Source: Pseudomonadota bacterium (GTDB taxonomy: Bacteria > Myxococcota_A > Polyangia > Haliangiales > Haliangiaceae). From it: 38,214 bases of DNA. Below, piece by piece: positions 1 through 10,491 of this stretch; within the stretch, counting starts at the first letter, position 1; every line of letters starts with the position of its first letter. The notes under the pieces were generated by a model that saw nothing but the letters and a program-made list of their open reading frames with translations, ran no database searches and was not told where the DNA came from. A program made the position numbers and the translations under genes. The DNA is taken from assembly GCA_022360315.1 (NCBI GenBank), contig JAKSDA010000141.1, positions 1-38,214 of the forward strand, written 5' to 3'.

Positions 1-160
1 CATCGCGGCCCAGTGCGATGTACTTCTTGGCGAAGTCACTCTGAAATGGATACTTGTGCAGGCTCATGAGATTCTCCATGGCTCGCCGGGCTGCCGGGTC
101 GAGCGAGGACAGGATGAGATCAGCGTAGCGAGTGGCGCGGCATCCTCTTCCTGGCGGTGA
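1..160 (-). pseudogene. Fragment of Rpn/DUF4351-like protein (C-terminal part, runs off the window)
   Basis: Read on the minus strand, about 43 codons up to the window edge give YADLILSSLDPAARRAMENL followed by MSLHKYPFQSDFAKKY. I recognise this as the style of the C-terminal region of a large myxobacterial family related to Rpn/PD-(D/E)XK nuclease-transposase proteins (DUF4351-like), in which 'YADLV..SL..AARRALE.LM' and 'YQSDFARKY' are typical. Upstream of about position 130 the similarity stops; a neighbouring frame reads HRQEEDAA just before, so a small indel near 125-135 may have broken the gene. No convincing start is present, although an in-frame ATG lies at 77-79. Whether the rest of the gene is intact to the left cannot be seen. 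The family assignment is from memory. Confidence 0.42.
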
Positions 161-190
161 AGCAAATGCTAACAACGCCCGCTGTCCGGA

Positions 191-241
191 CCCCTGCGCC
201 GAGCAAAAACGTCGTGTAAACGCCTGCCCTGAGCAAAAATG
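191..241. repeat. Two imperfect 21-bp direct repeats, 30-bp period
   Basis: Positions 191-211 and 221-241 match at 17 of 21 bases, around the core GAGCAAAAA. They start exactly 30 bp apart, so the minus strand encodes a 10-residue peptide repeat (AFLLRAGVYT then TFLLGAGVRT) in one frame. They lie between the Rpn-like fragment and the acetyltransferase. Function unknown. Confidence 0.5.
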
Positions 242-325
242 CCAGGGCGCGGGCAACCGTGCCCCTCGCGGTGAGCACACGCTCGAGTGGATTGGGTATC
301 CCGGATCGGCCAGTGGCGCGGCCAG

Positions 326-925
326 CTACGCCAGCGCCTTGGTCACCCGGATCGAGCGCCCGGCGATGTGGATGGGTTCGAATGGCGGGCTGCCTGCGGC
401 CGCGACATGACGTTCGCGATAGCCCAGGCTGTGGTACCAGGGCGAATGCTCGGCGCGACTGTGGGCGGCGGGCATCTCCATGGCTGTGCAACCCTCGGCC
501 TCACACAATGCCTCGGCAATGGCGATCAGACGGCGACTCAAACCGTGCCCCCGATACTCCGGCGCCACGCATAACCAGTCGAAATACCCCCGACGACAGG
601 TCATCTCGACATGAATTGCCGCGGCCAACCCACCGCTCTTGCAGTCGAGAACCAAAAAATAGCCCTGCTTCTGCAACCGGCGAATCTCATCTTGAATCTT
701 GCTCTCGGTGACGCGCTCGCTGTCAAACCAATCATCCACGCAAGGCTCGAGCGAACAATCAAAGGAGGCGTGGACCTCGACCATGCCCTCCGAAGCGCGA
801 TGGACCAGCGCGGCGATTTGCACGGTGTCGGCAGCAGTGGCCCGCCTGACGCAGGGGCCCAGGCCGCCCTTTTCGCCATCGCTCTGTCCAATCGCTGTGT
901 GACCATTATAACCCTGGTGATTCAT
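326..925 (-). CDS. GNAT-family N-acetyltransferase
   Basis: Predicted 199-aa cytoplasmic acetyl-CoA-dependent N-acetyltransferase of unknown substrate. The acetyl-CoA loop is visible as VAPEYRGHGLSRRL (R/Q-x-x-G-x-G/A type), preceded by the beta-strand FDWLC and followed by the 'EAEGCTAMEM' strand and the 'WYHSLGYRER' C-terminal motif seen in GNAT proteins. The frame is open further upstream (to 1039), but I chose the ATG at 923-925 because AGGACG sits just before it and the extra residues are unlike the family. The gene is alone on its strand; the nearest neighbours are a gene fragment and an unknown small gene. Fold assignment is solid, substrate unknown. Confidence 0.85.
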   Translation of the reverse strand: MNHQGYNGHTAIGQSDGEKGGLGPCVRRATAADTVQIAALVHRASEGMVEVHASFDCSLEPCVDDWFDSERVTESKIQDEIRRLQKQGYFLVLDCKSGGLAAAIHVEMTCRRGYFDWLCVAPEYRGHGLSRRLIAIAEALCEAEGCTAMEMPAAHSRAEHSPWYHSLGYRERHVAAAGSPPFEPIHIAGRSIRVTKALA

Positions 926-1374
926 ATGACCGTCCTGGTTTGAGTTGATGGCAGCATACCAGGGGGGTCTGACAATTGTGATCTCAACGGATGAACGAGA
1001 GCCGGGTGAATCGATCATCGAGCAGTTCGTCGTGGGCATCGGTCACTGGCCATCGGTGAGCATCCCCGGTCCAACCCGCGGCCCGGTAGAGCGGCGGCAC
1101 TGGACGGCGCAGCCCTCGACCGCGCCAGGGCTCGTCGCGCCACTGCGTTTTTGTGCATGACCTTCCCTCGCCCGCGTCTTACGGATGCGCGAGGGCCTGT
1201 TGCCGGACAATTAGAGCGGCAACGATATAGAGCGATTCAGCACCATAAAATATAGAGTTGGCGGTTAACCGATGTGACACACCAGTACATGATTTGAATG
1301 CAAAGCAATCAGGTCAATACAATGCTGCTAATCACTCAGGTGAATTATAATAATAATTATTATTATAATTATTA
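926..1374. other. Intergenic region, no gene seen
   Basis: About 450 bp upstream of the acetyltransferase and downstream of the small gene at 1375-1686. No reading frame here has convincing coding character. Its one distinct feature is the AT-only palindrome at its right end (1343-1370). Confidence 0.5.
1343..1370. repeat. 28-bp perfect AT-only palindrome
   Basis: Positions 1343-1370 read identically on both strands (two 14-bp arms, AATTATAATAATAA and its complement) and consist only of A and T. A partial repeat of the right arm follows to 1382 and contains the TAA stop of the minus-strand gene at 1375-1686. It may act as a terminator-like cruciform, a protein-binding site or a DNA unwinding site; the sequence does not decide between these. 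It stands out sharply from the GC-rich surroundings. Confidence 0.75.
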
Positions 1375-1686
1375 TTATAATTGGCTCCGACCGGTGGCAA
1401 ATTTGGCAAAAACGCAGATCCCCTTGATATCCGGATCCAGAAAGGGATAGCCCTCGATGCTCAGTCGGTCTTCTCTATTCAGCGTCTCCGCCACCTTGCG
1501 CCAATGCTTGGCGGTGATGAATACCGTGTACGCGGTCTCCATGTCGGCACCGGATAATTTCGGCAGTTGCTTGGGCAAGCTCGGGCGGTTGAGATTGTAC
1601 ATGGTGGTCACAACGACCTTGTCCCGTTTGACCACCTGACCTGCTTGGCGAAACAGATACCTGGCCTGTTGTATTGGTACAGCCAA
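1375..1686 (-). CDS. Small conserved-looking hypothetical protein (about 103 aa)
   Basis: I do not recognise this family. The frame gives a compact, protein-like sequence with motifs MYNLNRPSLPKQLPKL, VFITAKHWRKV and IEGYPFLDPDIKGICVFA, mixed hydrophobic/basic, with no membrane segment or signal peptide. The composition looks like a real small soluble domain. The start is uncertain: the first usable codon is a TTG at 1684-1686 and there is an in-frame stop about 25 bp further upstream, so the N-terminus may be truncated. The stop codon lies inside the AT-rich repeat that follows the 28-bp palindrome. The upstream 700 bp show no intact gene. Confidence 0.5.
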   Translation of the reverse strand: MAVPIQQARYLFRQAGQVVKRDKVVVTTMYNLNRPSLPKQLPKLSGADMETAYTVFITAKHWRKVAETLNREDRLSIEGYPFLDPDIKGICVFAKFATGRSQL

Positions 1687-2421
1687 AGGTAGCAGCGATC
1701 CCGATTCACTGGTCAGTCAAACGATCGCCTGGGCATTGTGACCCTGAGCACTGCGACTCACACGCGAATACTCATAGGCCCGACCTGACTGCCGATGGCT
1801 GGACCTCCTGCGTCTCGCGTTCAGCTACTTCACCGTGGTGCGCGGCGATCGGTAGCCAAACCAAGCCCACCGAGTGCTGGACGCCGACTGGATCGTGCTC
1901 AGCGCCCAACAGGGAACTCCCGACCTACCGAGTGTCTGCCGCTGAGACACCATTCGTAGACGTGTATTGCGTCACTGCGAGCGTGGTTGACCAAACCGAA
2001 ACGCTCTCGCCAGGCGCCGTGAGAATTTTTTTTTCGCTGCCTCGAAATATATTTTTTCGAGGACAAATCTGCCAAACATGCCAGTTACTCGCTCGTAATG
2101 CCGCACGAAATATGTATGAGGCGCATTGCATAACGGCTGATAAGTATTGCGACGCTTGCACTTTGGTGTGGCCGGCGACCTTCGGTTCGTCCAGATTGGA
2201 CGGCTGATATTCGAGATGTGAAAATGTGGAATCTATTGCTCTGGTAGGCGCAGGTTATCACCAAAGCTGCGATACCCGGAGACAGAGCGGTCGTATGTAA
2301 CCGCGACTAACGGGCGCCGTATTCCCCCACGAAGGTGCCCACGGCGATCGGCCCTCGCCGGACGGCGATCTTTAATGAATGGGCCGAGTTACTAGCTCCA
2401 AAGAAGGCCTGGAGAAGAATA
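1687..2421. other. Intergenic region, no supported gene
   Basis: About 735 bp with lower GC content than its surroundings and short, low-complexity reading frames that look non-coding. It contains a run of nine T followed by an AT-rich hairpin (CTCGAAA/TTTCGAG, 2041-2061). It may be decayed DNA. The right end carries the ribosome-binding site GGAGAAG of the cytochrome c peroxidase gene. Confidence 0.45.
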
Positions 2422-3858
2422 ATGAAGTTCCGATATCGCACTATTCGAAATCAATTCATCGGTGTGCTCGCGGCAGCGACACTGACCGGCTCCTGCGTAG
2501 CGGAAGACCCGCTCGCAGACGGTGATTCGCGAGTCGATTCGGTTGAGGATGCCGTGGAGGCCAGCTACGGCAGCAGTCGCCTCGATAGAGTGTTGCGCAA
2601 GTGGCTGAAACGTGAGGGCGTAAAGCCGGCGCAAGCTCCTGCCGCACAAGAACCTGCGCTGGTCGAACTCGGTCGCAATCTATTCTTCGATCGCGAGCTG
2701 TCGGGGCGTCGCAACATCTCATGCGCGACATGTCACAATCCGATCTTGGGCTCTGCCGATGGCCAGAGCCAGTCCCGCGGCCAGGGAGCCATCGGTCTCG
2801 GTCCGGAACGCCGGCAGGACGGTGACGCGTTCTTCGAGTTCTTGCCCCGCAACGCACTGAGCCTATGGAATCGCGGGGTTCCCGCCTGGGATGTCATGTT
2901 TTGGGACGGACGCCTCGGTGGCAATACCGAAGAGGGCTTCTTCTCCCCCGCCGGAGCTGATACTCCGCAGGACGTGGCCAACGCGCTGGCACTGTTCTCG
3001 GTCATTCCGATCACCCCGGCTCAAGAAATGCGCGGGTTCCCCGGGCAGCGAGACATCTTTGGCAACGAGACGGAGCTCGAGGGGCTCACTGACGCAGATT
3101 TCCCGCAGATATGGGAGCTCATTACCGCTCGCATCGTGAACAGCCCCGGTTACGATAGGCTGCTCGCCTCAGCGTTCCCCGGTATAGCGTCTACAGACGT
3201 CACGATATCCAACTTGGTCAACGCGCTGGGCGCGTTCCAGAGCGAGGCGTTCACTGCCCTCAATTCACCCTTCGATCGCTACTTGGCCGGCGACAATAGC
3301 GCCCTTTCGGCCTCCGCCAAGCGCGGTGCTCTGCTTTTTTACGGTCGCGCAAACTGCTCGAACTGCCACTCTGGAAGCCTACAAACCGACTTCGAATTCC
3401 ACAACATCGCCGCCCCCCAGGTCGGCACCGGACGACCGGGATTCGAGCCTCTGGACCTTGGTCGAGCGGAGACCACCGGGTTGCCGCAAGATCGCTTTAA
3501 GTTCCGAACCCCGTCGCTGCGCAATATCGAGCTCGAGGGACCGTGGTTTCACAACGGCGCCTACGCCGACCTCGAAGATGCTGTCCGACACCACCTATAT
3601 CCCGAGGCCTCGCTGAAGAACTACGACGACTCGCAAGTCGAGCCAGAACTCGTCGGTACCTTCGTCGATGACCCGGCAATCATCAACGAGCTGCTTGAAA
3701 CCATTGACCCGAAACTCGGCGTAACCGGTCGCCGTCTGCGCGACGCTGAGATTCAGGACCTCATGGCCTTCCTTTCCGCGCTCACTGATCCGGCCTCGAT
3801 CAATCTTTTTGACCTGATACCGGACAGCGTCCCAAGTGGTCTGCCGTTAAATCACTGA
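2422..3858 (+). CDS. Di-haem cytochrome c peroxidase / MauG-family protein, exported
   Basis: A 478-aa periplasmic or lipid-anchored di-haem protein. Two c-type haem sites are visible: CATCH (Cys101, Cys104, His105) and CSNCH (Cys312, Cys315, His316), spaced as in bacterial cytochrome c peroxidases and MauG. The start at 2422 is preceded by GGAGAAG; the frame extends 29 codons further upstream without a better site. The N-terminus is basic then hydrophobic (NQFIGVLAAATLTGSC), a signal peptide with a cysteine that could be a lipoprotein site, though the lipobox is imperfect. Family blocks such as 'LGRNLFFDRELS', 'WDGRLGG' and 'FRTPSLRNIELEGPWFHNGAY' are present. These proteins reduce H2O2 with electrons from small cytochromes or oxidise protein substrates; which applies here is unknown. 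The gene appears monocistronic and is followed by a predicted terminator. Confidence 0.9.
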   Translation: MKFRYRTIRNQFIGVLAAATLTGSCVAEDPLADGDSRVDSVEDAVEASYGSSRLDRVLRKWLKREGVKPAQAPAAQEPALVELGRNLFFDRELSGRRNISCATCHNPILGSADGQSQSRGQGAIGLGPERRQDGDAFFEFLPRNALSLWNRGVPAWDVMFWDGRLGGNTEEGFFSPAGADTPQDVANALALFSVIPITPAQEMRGFPGQRDIFGNETELEGLTDADFPQIWELITARIVNSPGYDRLLASAFPGIASTDVTISNLVNALGAFQSEAFTALNSPFDRYLAGDNSALSASAKRGALLFYGRANCSNCHSGSLQTDFEFHNIAAPQVGTGRPGFEPLDLGRAETTGLPQDRFKFRTPSLRNIELEGPWFHNGAYADLEDAVRHHLYPEASLKNYDDSQVEPELVGTFVDDPAIINELLETIDPKLGVTGRRLRDAEIQDLMAFLSALTDPASINLFDLIPDSVPSGLPLNH

Positions 3859-3931
3859 TCGGGTAATGAGAGTGTGGGCGCTCTGATGGCAGCATATCGG
3901 TGATAGATGGCAAATTCATATTCAACAGCGT

Positions 3932-3968
3932 AATTTGTTAACAAACCTTGTCACTTTGTTAACAAATT
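3932..3968. promoter_or_regulatory. Paired 12-bp palindromes, 21 bp apart, forming a 14-bp inverted repeat
   Basis: TTTGTTAACAAA occurs twice (3934-3945 and 3955-3966). Each copy is a perfect palindrome and their centres are 21 bp apart, two helical turns. Together with flanking AA/TT they form a perfect 14-bp inverted repeat with a 9-nt loop. The site lies between convergent genes (cytochrome c peroxidase and the glycosyltransferase), so it could be a bidirectional terminator stem, or a binding site for a dimeric DNA-binding protein. The spacing favours protein binding; the location favours termination. Confidence 0.6.
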
Positions 3969-3983
3969 GCCAATCTTCGGCGC

Positions 3984-4006
3984 GGCCTGCTTTGCGGGCC
4001 ATTTTT
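3984..4006 (+). terminator. Intrinsic terminator after the cytochrome c peroxidase gene
   Basis: GGCCTGC, a TTT loop and GCGGGCC form a 7-bp stem with one G-U pair, followed by ATTTTT. It is 125 bp after the stop codon of the peroxidase gene and oriented to end its transcript. Confidence 0.6.
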
Positions 4007-4088
4007 GCGATCGCCAGACCATGATTTGAGCATTGGCCAAGCATCCTTGCCGCGCATCTCGGCCGGGCCGTGGCTAGCTGCCGCGAGC

Positions 4089-6473
<2,385 letters not shown>

Positions 6474-6591
6474 CAGGGTGAGAGGCTAGCCCGGCGGGAG
6501 AGCGCGATACAAGTTGTACAGGACGGGTTGTGACAGGTCTCTCGATCGGCGCCAGGTTCAAACCCTCGCCCCCGATCACACCGTCTCCAAA

Positions 6592-7779
6592 TCACGCGCG
6601 GCCGCGCAACATGCCGTGCCAGTACATGTTGGGCAGGCCGTAGGCCTTCAGAGCCCACATGCTGTAGCGCTCCTTGGTCTGGTCGAAGGGAAAGGTCTCC
6701 ATGATGGCGCCGTCGTACCCGAACTCGGCCAGGATAAGCCGGCCATACCCGGTGACCAATGGACAGGATGCATAGCCGTCGTAACGGGCTTCGAGCGGCT
6801 TGCCGGCCCGGAATGACTGCACGTTGGCAGCCACCACCGGGGCCTGTTTGCGAATCGCCGCGCCGGTCTTGGAACAGGGCAGAGAACTGGCATCGCCCAG
6901 GGAGAACACATTGGGATAGCGAACGTGCTGGGTCGAATACATGTCGACATCGACCCAGCCAGCGTCGTTGGATAGCGGACTCTCCTTGATGAAGTCGGGC
7001 GCACTCATCGGCGGAGTCACATGGATGAAGTCGTAGGATAGGACCAGCTCTTCGCCGCCGTCCACATCCTGAAACACGGCTTCCTTGCTGCTCGGCCTGA
7101 TCTCGACCAGATTGCGCTTGTAATGGGTGACCACGCCGCGATCCTGGGCCAGCACACTGAGCGGAGCTGCATAGCGCGGCACACCGAAGATGCCCGGCGT
7201 CGCCGCGGCATAGATAACCTCGCTCTTTTGCCGCAAACCCCGACGGCGCAGATGATGCTCGGCCAGCCACATGATCTTTTGCGGCGCCCCGGCGCATTTG
7301 ATCGGCGTGTTGGGAAAGGTGAATACCGCATTGCCGCCCGCGAACGACTGCAGAAAACGCCAGGTCGAATCCACCGTCTCATAGGTGTAGTTGCTGCACA
7401 CGCCGTCTTTGCCCAGGGCGTCTTTCAGACCCTTGACCTTGTGCCAGTCGAGCTGGATGCCCGGAGCGACGATCAAAACCCCGTACTCGAGGGTCGTGCC
7501 CGACTTGGTGGTGACCGTATTCTTGTCGGGATCGAACGACGCGGCATACTCCTTGAGCCACGTCGTGCCCGGCGGGATGAAGTCGGCCTCGTTGCGCACC
7601 GACACTTCTTTGTCGAATACACCGCCCCCGACCAGCGTCCAGATCGGTTGGTAGTAGTGCTTGTCCGATGGCTCGATGATGGCGATGCTGGGCGGCTCGG
7701 GCAGATTGGCCAGCCGGGCAGCCACGCTGATCCCGGCCGTGCCACCGCCGACGATGACGACGTCGTATTGGTCAGACAT
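6592..7779 (-). CDS. sqr: Sulfide:quinone oxidoreductase, type II (SQOR/HMT2-like)
   Basis: A 395-aa FAD enzyme that oxidises sulfide to a persulfide or polysulfide and passes electrons to quinone at the membrane. [17 protein letters not shown] at the N-terminus is the FAD-binding Rossmann motif. The blocks [48 protein letters not shown] and [14 protein letters not shown] closely resemble human SQOR. Both redox cysteines are present: Cys162 (KCAG) and Cys339 (SCPLVTGY), corresponding to human Cys201 and Cys379 as I recall them. The start has AGGAG upstream. The DUF1641 gene ends 10 bp before it and a persulfide dioxygenase gene precedes that, so the cluster encodes consecutive steps of sulfide detoxification or respiration. 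Confidence 0.95.
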   Translation of the reverse strand: MSDQYDVVIVGGGTAGISVAARLANLPEPPSIAIIEPSDKHYYQPIWTLVGGGVFDKEVSVRNEADFIPPGTTWLKEYAASFDPDKNTVTTKSGTTLEYGVLIVAPGIQLDWHKVKGLKDALGKDGVCSNYTYETVDSTWRFLQSFAGGNAVFTFPNTPIKCAGAPQKIMWLAEHHLRRRGLRQKSEVIYAAATPGIFGVPRYAAPLSVLAQDRGVVTHYKRNLVEIRPSSKEAVFQDVDGGEELVLSYDFIHVTPPMSAPDFIKESPLSNDAGWVDVDMYSTQHVRYPNVFSLGDASSLPCSKTGAAIRKQAPVVAANVQSFRAGKPLEARYDGYASCPLVTGYGRLILAEFGYDGAIMETFPFDQTKERYSMWALKAYGLPNMYWHGMLRGRA

Positions 7780-7789
7780 TGCGGTTCTC

Positions 7790-8530
7790 CTATCTGGTGG
7801 TTCGTTGGCTCTCGGCCATCAATCGGCCCAGACGCTTGAGTAGGCGAATACCGAAATCCAGCGCTTGCTGCACCTCTGGGTCGCGGGTGGCGCGAAATAA
7901 AGCCAGAATGCCGGCCCTGCCGCCAGGTTCTTCGCGGGTTTCGTTCAAGGCGTCGCGCAACGCGGCTGCCGCCGCTGCGCTCTGCGGGGTCAAAAGATCG
8001 ATGATCGACTGCATCTCCGGCGCGGCCAGCATGCGGGCCAGCCGGCCGACCACGTCGATGGCCGCACTGACCGCGGCCTCGACGTCGATGCCCCGCTCGG
8101 CGGCGCGGGCCAGGGCTTCGTCGAAAGTGTCGACCGCCGCGGCAATGGCTCCGGGTGCCGCCGTGGCCGCGTCGGCCGCGGCCCCGGTATGGCCGGCCAG
8201 CCGGCCCAGGGCCGCCATGTTGGCCGGCTCGGTGATCTCGGTGAGCAGGTGCGCGCCTTCGCGGACCCACTGATCGACCGCCACACCGCGCTGTGCTGCG
8301 CGGTCGACTACCTCGTCGGCGATGTCGGTGACCGTGGCGACCAACGCCGGCGCCTGGTCGATCAGCGGGGCGACCCGGGTTTCGAGCAGCGTGCTGATCC
8401 GTTCCAGACTGGACTCGATGCGGCCGAGCCGCGCGTCCAGCCCGGCCGACGGACCGCCCGATGTCCCGGCGCCGTTGCCAGCTCCATCCCCAGGTGACTT
8501 GGAATCTCGTCGGGTTTTCTGCGGTGTCAT
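7790..8530 (-). CDS. DUF1641-like protein, partner of sulfide:quinone oxidoreductase
   Basis: A 246-aa, alanine-rich, helical soluble protein. The body (residues about 30-240) is a run of amphipathic helices with sequences such as '[20 protein letters not shown]' and '[16 protein letters not shown]'. This pattern, and its place directly before a sulfide:quinone oxidoreductase gene, match DUF1641 proteins, which recur next to sqr genes in sulfur-oxidising bacteria. Their biochemical role is not established; a scaffolding or membrane-docking role for SQR is plausible inference. The frame is open far upstream (to 9115) but overlaps the dioxygenase gene there; the ATG at 8528-8530 has GGAG at good spacing and starts a basic, Gly-rich tail. 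The sqr start follows 10 bp after the stop. Confidence 0.8.
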   Translation of the reverse strand: MTPQKTRRDSKSPGDGAGNGAGTSGGPSAGLDARLGRIESSLERISTLLETRVAPLIDQAPALVATVTDIADEVVDRAAQRGVAVDQWVREGAHLLTEITEPANMAALGRLAGHTGAAADAATAAPGAIAAAVDTFDEALARAAERGIDVEAAVSAAIDVVGRLARMLAAPEMQSIIDLLTPQSAAAAAALRDALNETREEPGGRAGILALFRATRDPEVQQALDFGIRLLKRLGRLMAESQRTTR

Positions 8531-8690
8531 AGAATTGTAAGCTCCATGATGGGAGTTGGGTGAAATTCGGGCGGCGCTGTGGCGAGGGCCGAGCATAGCG
8601 CGCCCGGTTGAGCAATGCAGCGCTCGACGGCCACCGAGTCGACTCTGTCGCATACTCCGGGCGCAGTTGCGCGCCGGGCGGGCCCGACCA

Positions 8691-9575
8691 TCAAGGGACC
8701 GGGCCGAGCTGGATCTCCTCGGCGCTGTCGGGCCGGAAAACATTGATGGGAATGCGCAGAAAGCGCGGCACGCTGCCGGCGTCGACATTGACCTGTACAC
8801 TCTGCAACAGCAACTTGGGCGCGCTGAGCGTGGCGTCGCGTCGCTCGCGGAACTCGACAAAGGTCTTTTTGTCGCGTCCGGCCGGGAGCTGGGTGTTCTC
8901 GGCTTTTTCGGCCCCAATGGTGGTCTGGTAGGCGAGCTCGCGGCCGCCCGGTTGATAGTCGTGACCCACGAAGACCCGGGTCTCGTCGGGCAAGCTGTAC
9001 AGACGCTCGGTGATCGAATCGTACAGGTCGGACGCGCTGCCCGCTGGGAAGTCACAGCGTCCCGTGCCCATGTCCGGCATGAACAAGGTGTCGCCGGTGA
9101 AAATGGCATCGCCAAAGCGATAGGTCACACAGGCCGGCGTGTGGCCGGGTGTGTTGATGACCTCGAACTCGAGATCACCAGCTCGCACGATCTCGCGGTC
9201 GGTGAACAACCGGTCGAATTGACTGCCGTCGGTCGGGAAGTGCTCGGGCAGGCCGAAGATCGATTTGAATCGGCGTTGAACTTCCGTGATCCGCTCGCCG
9301 ATGGCGATTTGAGTGGTGTAAAAGCGCCGCTTGAGCACTTGCGATCCCGATAGGTGATCGGCGTGGGCGTGGGTTTCGAGAATGTAGTGCGGCGTCAACT
9401 CGTGCTTGCGCAGAAATCGGGTGACTCGATTGACCGACTCATACGATGTCGCCGACGCCGCGGGATCGTAGTCGAGCACTGGATCGATCACCACGGCGTC
9501 GCCCTTGCCGGGCTCGAATACCACATAGGTCAGGGTGCCCGTCCGCTCGTCATAAAACGCTTCTACCTTCATCAT
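8691..9575 (-). CDS. Persulfide dioxygenase-like MBL-fold hydrolase (ETHE1/Blh type)
   Basis: A 294-aa metallo-beta-lactamase-fold protein predicted to oxidise glutathione persulfide to sulfite with O2 and a mononuclear iron. The metal motif is complete: HAHADH (His69, His71, Asp73, His74), then His145 in TPGHTPACV, Asp162 in TGDTLF and His205 in [10 protein letters not shown]. The [21 protein letters not shown] block is typical of persulfide dioxygenases rather than glyoxalase II. Two successive ATGs (9573-9575 and 9570-9572) could start it; the second is better spaced from a weak GAG. It is the first gene of the leftward operon with DUF1641 and sqr, 160 bp upstream of the former, which supports the assignment: SQR makes the persulfide this enzyme would remove. 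Confidence 0.9.
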   Translation of the reverse strand: MMKVEAFYDERTGTLTYVVFEPGKGDAVVIDPVLDYDPAASATSYESVNRVTRFLRKHELTPHYILETHAHADHLSGSQVLKRRFYTTQIAIGERITEVQRRFKSIFGLPEHFPTDGSQFDRLFTDREIVRAGDLEFEVINTPGHTPACVTYRFGDAIFTGDTLFMPDMGTGRCDFPAGSASDLYDSITERLYSLPDETRVFVGHDYQPGGRELAYQTTIGAEKAENTQLPAGRDKKTFVEFRERRDATLSAPKLLLQSVQVNVDAGSVPRFLRIPINVFRPDSAEEIQLGPVP

Positions 9576-9801
9576 TGCTCGCTTTCTGGCATGGCCACCA
9601 AAACATCATCATCACAAGCCAAAGGCAAAAATCGAACCATTCGGCCCGTACGGCGCAACCTATCGCACGGAAACCGGTTTCTGCCATCTCGATGACAACA
9701 TTGTCGCAACGAACGTGCTATTCGTCGCGCTGGTACTGCGCGCGATCCCATCGGCAGGGATGCAAGGTGGCCCGACCGCTTCGCGTCAGGCCCAACATTA
9801 C

Positions 9802-9843
9802 CGGAACGGCCGAACGGAACAGCGGAACGGCCGGACGGAACGT
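9802..9843. repeat. 21-bp imperfect tandem repeat (two units)
   Basis: CGGAACGGCCGAACGGAACAG (9802-9822) is followed directly by a second unit differing at three positions (9823-9843). The next bases (CCGACCGTTCCG) are partly complementary to the units, so the stretch can fold back on itself. Confidence 0.6.
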
Positions 9844-9857
9844 CCGACCGTTCCGAA

Positions 9858-9901
9858 GCCGTCCGGCCGCTTCGCATTGCTTGCTGGGACATCCGACCGA
9901 T
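9858..9901 (+). repeat. Dispersed intergenic repeat, copy A
   Basis: GCCGTCCGGCCGCTTCGCAT followed by TGCTTGCTGGGACATCCGACCGAT. Short version of the five-copy family (other copies at 9934, 23683, 27115 and 27407). The core GGGACATCCGACCGAT differs from the consensus at the two bases that make the core palindromic. Confidence 0.7.
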
Positions 9902-9941
9902 CACAAGCCGGCTGCCCGGCCCACAAGCCGGCTGCCCGCCC
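9902..9941. repeat. 20-bp tandem repeat between repeat copies A and B
   Basis: CACAAGCCGGCTGCCCGGCC is followed by CACAAGCCGGCTGCCCGCCC, one mismatch. The right end runs into dispersed-repeat copy B, so the two copies and this spacer look like products of local duplication. Confidence 0.7.
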
Positions 9942-9974
9942 GCTTCGCATTGCTTGCCGGGACGTCCGACCGGT
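9934..9974 (+). repeat. Dispersed intergenic repeat, copy B
   Basis: GCCCGCCCGCTTCGCATTGC followed by TTGCCGGGACGTCCGACCGGT. It shares the CCGCTTCGCATTGCTTGC block with copy A and carries the palindromic GGACGTCC core of copies C and D. Confidence 0.7.
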
Positions 9975-10421
9975 CGAGTCACCCGTCGACCCGCTCGGGT
10001 CACTCCGGGCCGAGAAAAGGCCGACCTCGCCGGTGAGTGCAACTGCATCGGCAACGCCAACTTCACCGTGCGGTAACGCCGACTTCACCTTTTTGTATCT
10101 CACGTTTGGTGGCCATTCCTGATGTCGACAATCGTTTGATCCGACCGCGTTTCAATGATTGAAGTCAGTTCACACAACAGACTCGATTGCACAGGGCGTG
10201 TTGTTTTGTTCTTTGCGAACGAACAATGAGGTCGCGGGCGAAGTTGCAAAATGGCCCGAGAAGGGTTGAAAGGTGCCCGAACAATGGATGCTGGAAAATC
10301 AGCCTCGATTTTCTCGACTCACTGGTTCGGCATGAATGAATCCATTTCATGGCCCATACTGAATCGTTTCTCACTTTGCTAAATAAATTTCTTTTTTGAT
10401 TCGAATCCATCATAATTCTAT

Positions 10422-10450
10422 TTGACGCGGCGTGTTGAAGCGGGCATAGT
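10422..10450 (+). promoter_or_regulatory. Sigma-70-type promoter for the SRPBCC gene
   Basis: TTGACG (10422-10427, 5 of 6 matches to the -35 consensus), a spacer of exactly 17 bp, then CATAGT (10445-10450, 4 of 6 matches to the -10 consensus). The ATG follows 42 bp later with GGAG between. An AT-rich stretch lies just upstream. Confidence 0.55.
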
Positions 10451-10491
10451 AACCGCGTTCCACATTGACTTCGCTGATTTGGAGAATCCAC

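Larger units (their letters stand above)
9576..10491. other. Divergent intergenic region rich in short repeats
   Basis: About 915 bp between the sulfide operon (leftward) and the SRPBCC gene (rightward). No gene is supported; reading frames here follow the repeats. It holds two copies of the dispersed repeat (9858-9901, 9934-9974), two tandem repeats (9802-9843, 9902-9941) and, near the right end, a promoter at 10422-10450. The segment 10340-10420 is AT-rich. Confidence 0.6.

Noticed and set aside
2041..2061. CTCGAAA/TTTCGAG hairpin
   Set aside because: A perfect 7-bp AT-rich stem, but T-runs lie before rather than after it on the plus strand and no gene ends here, so it was not called a terminator.
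1674..2207. 177-codon plus-strand frame with many Cys and Thr
   Set aside because: Residue composition is unlike a folded protein, there is no ribosome-binding site and no recognisable motif. Probably non-coding or decayed.
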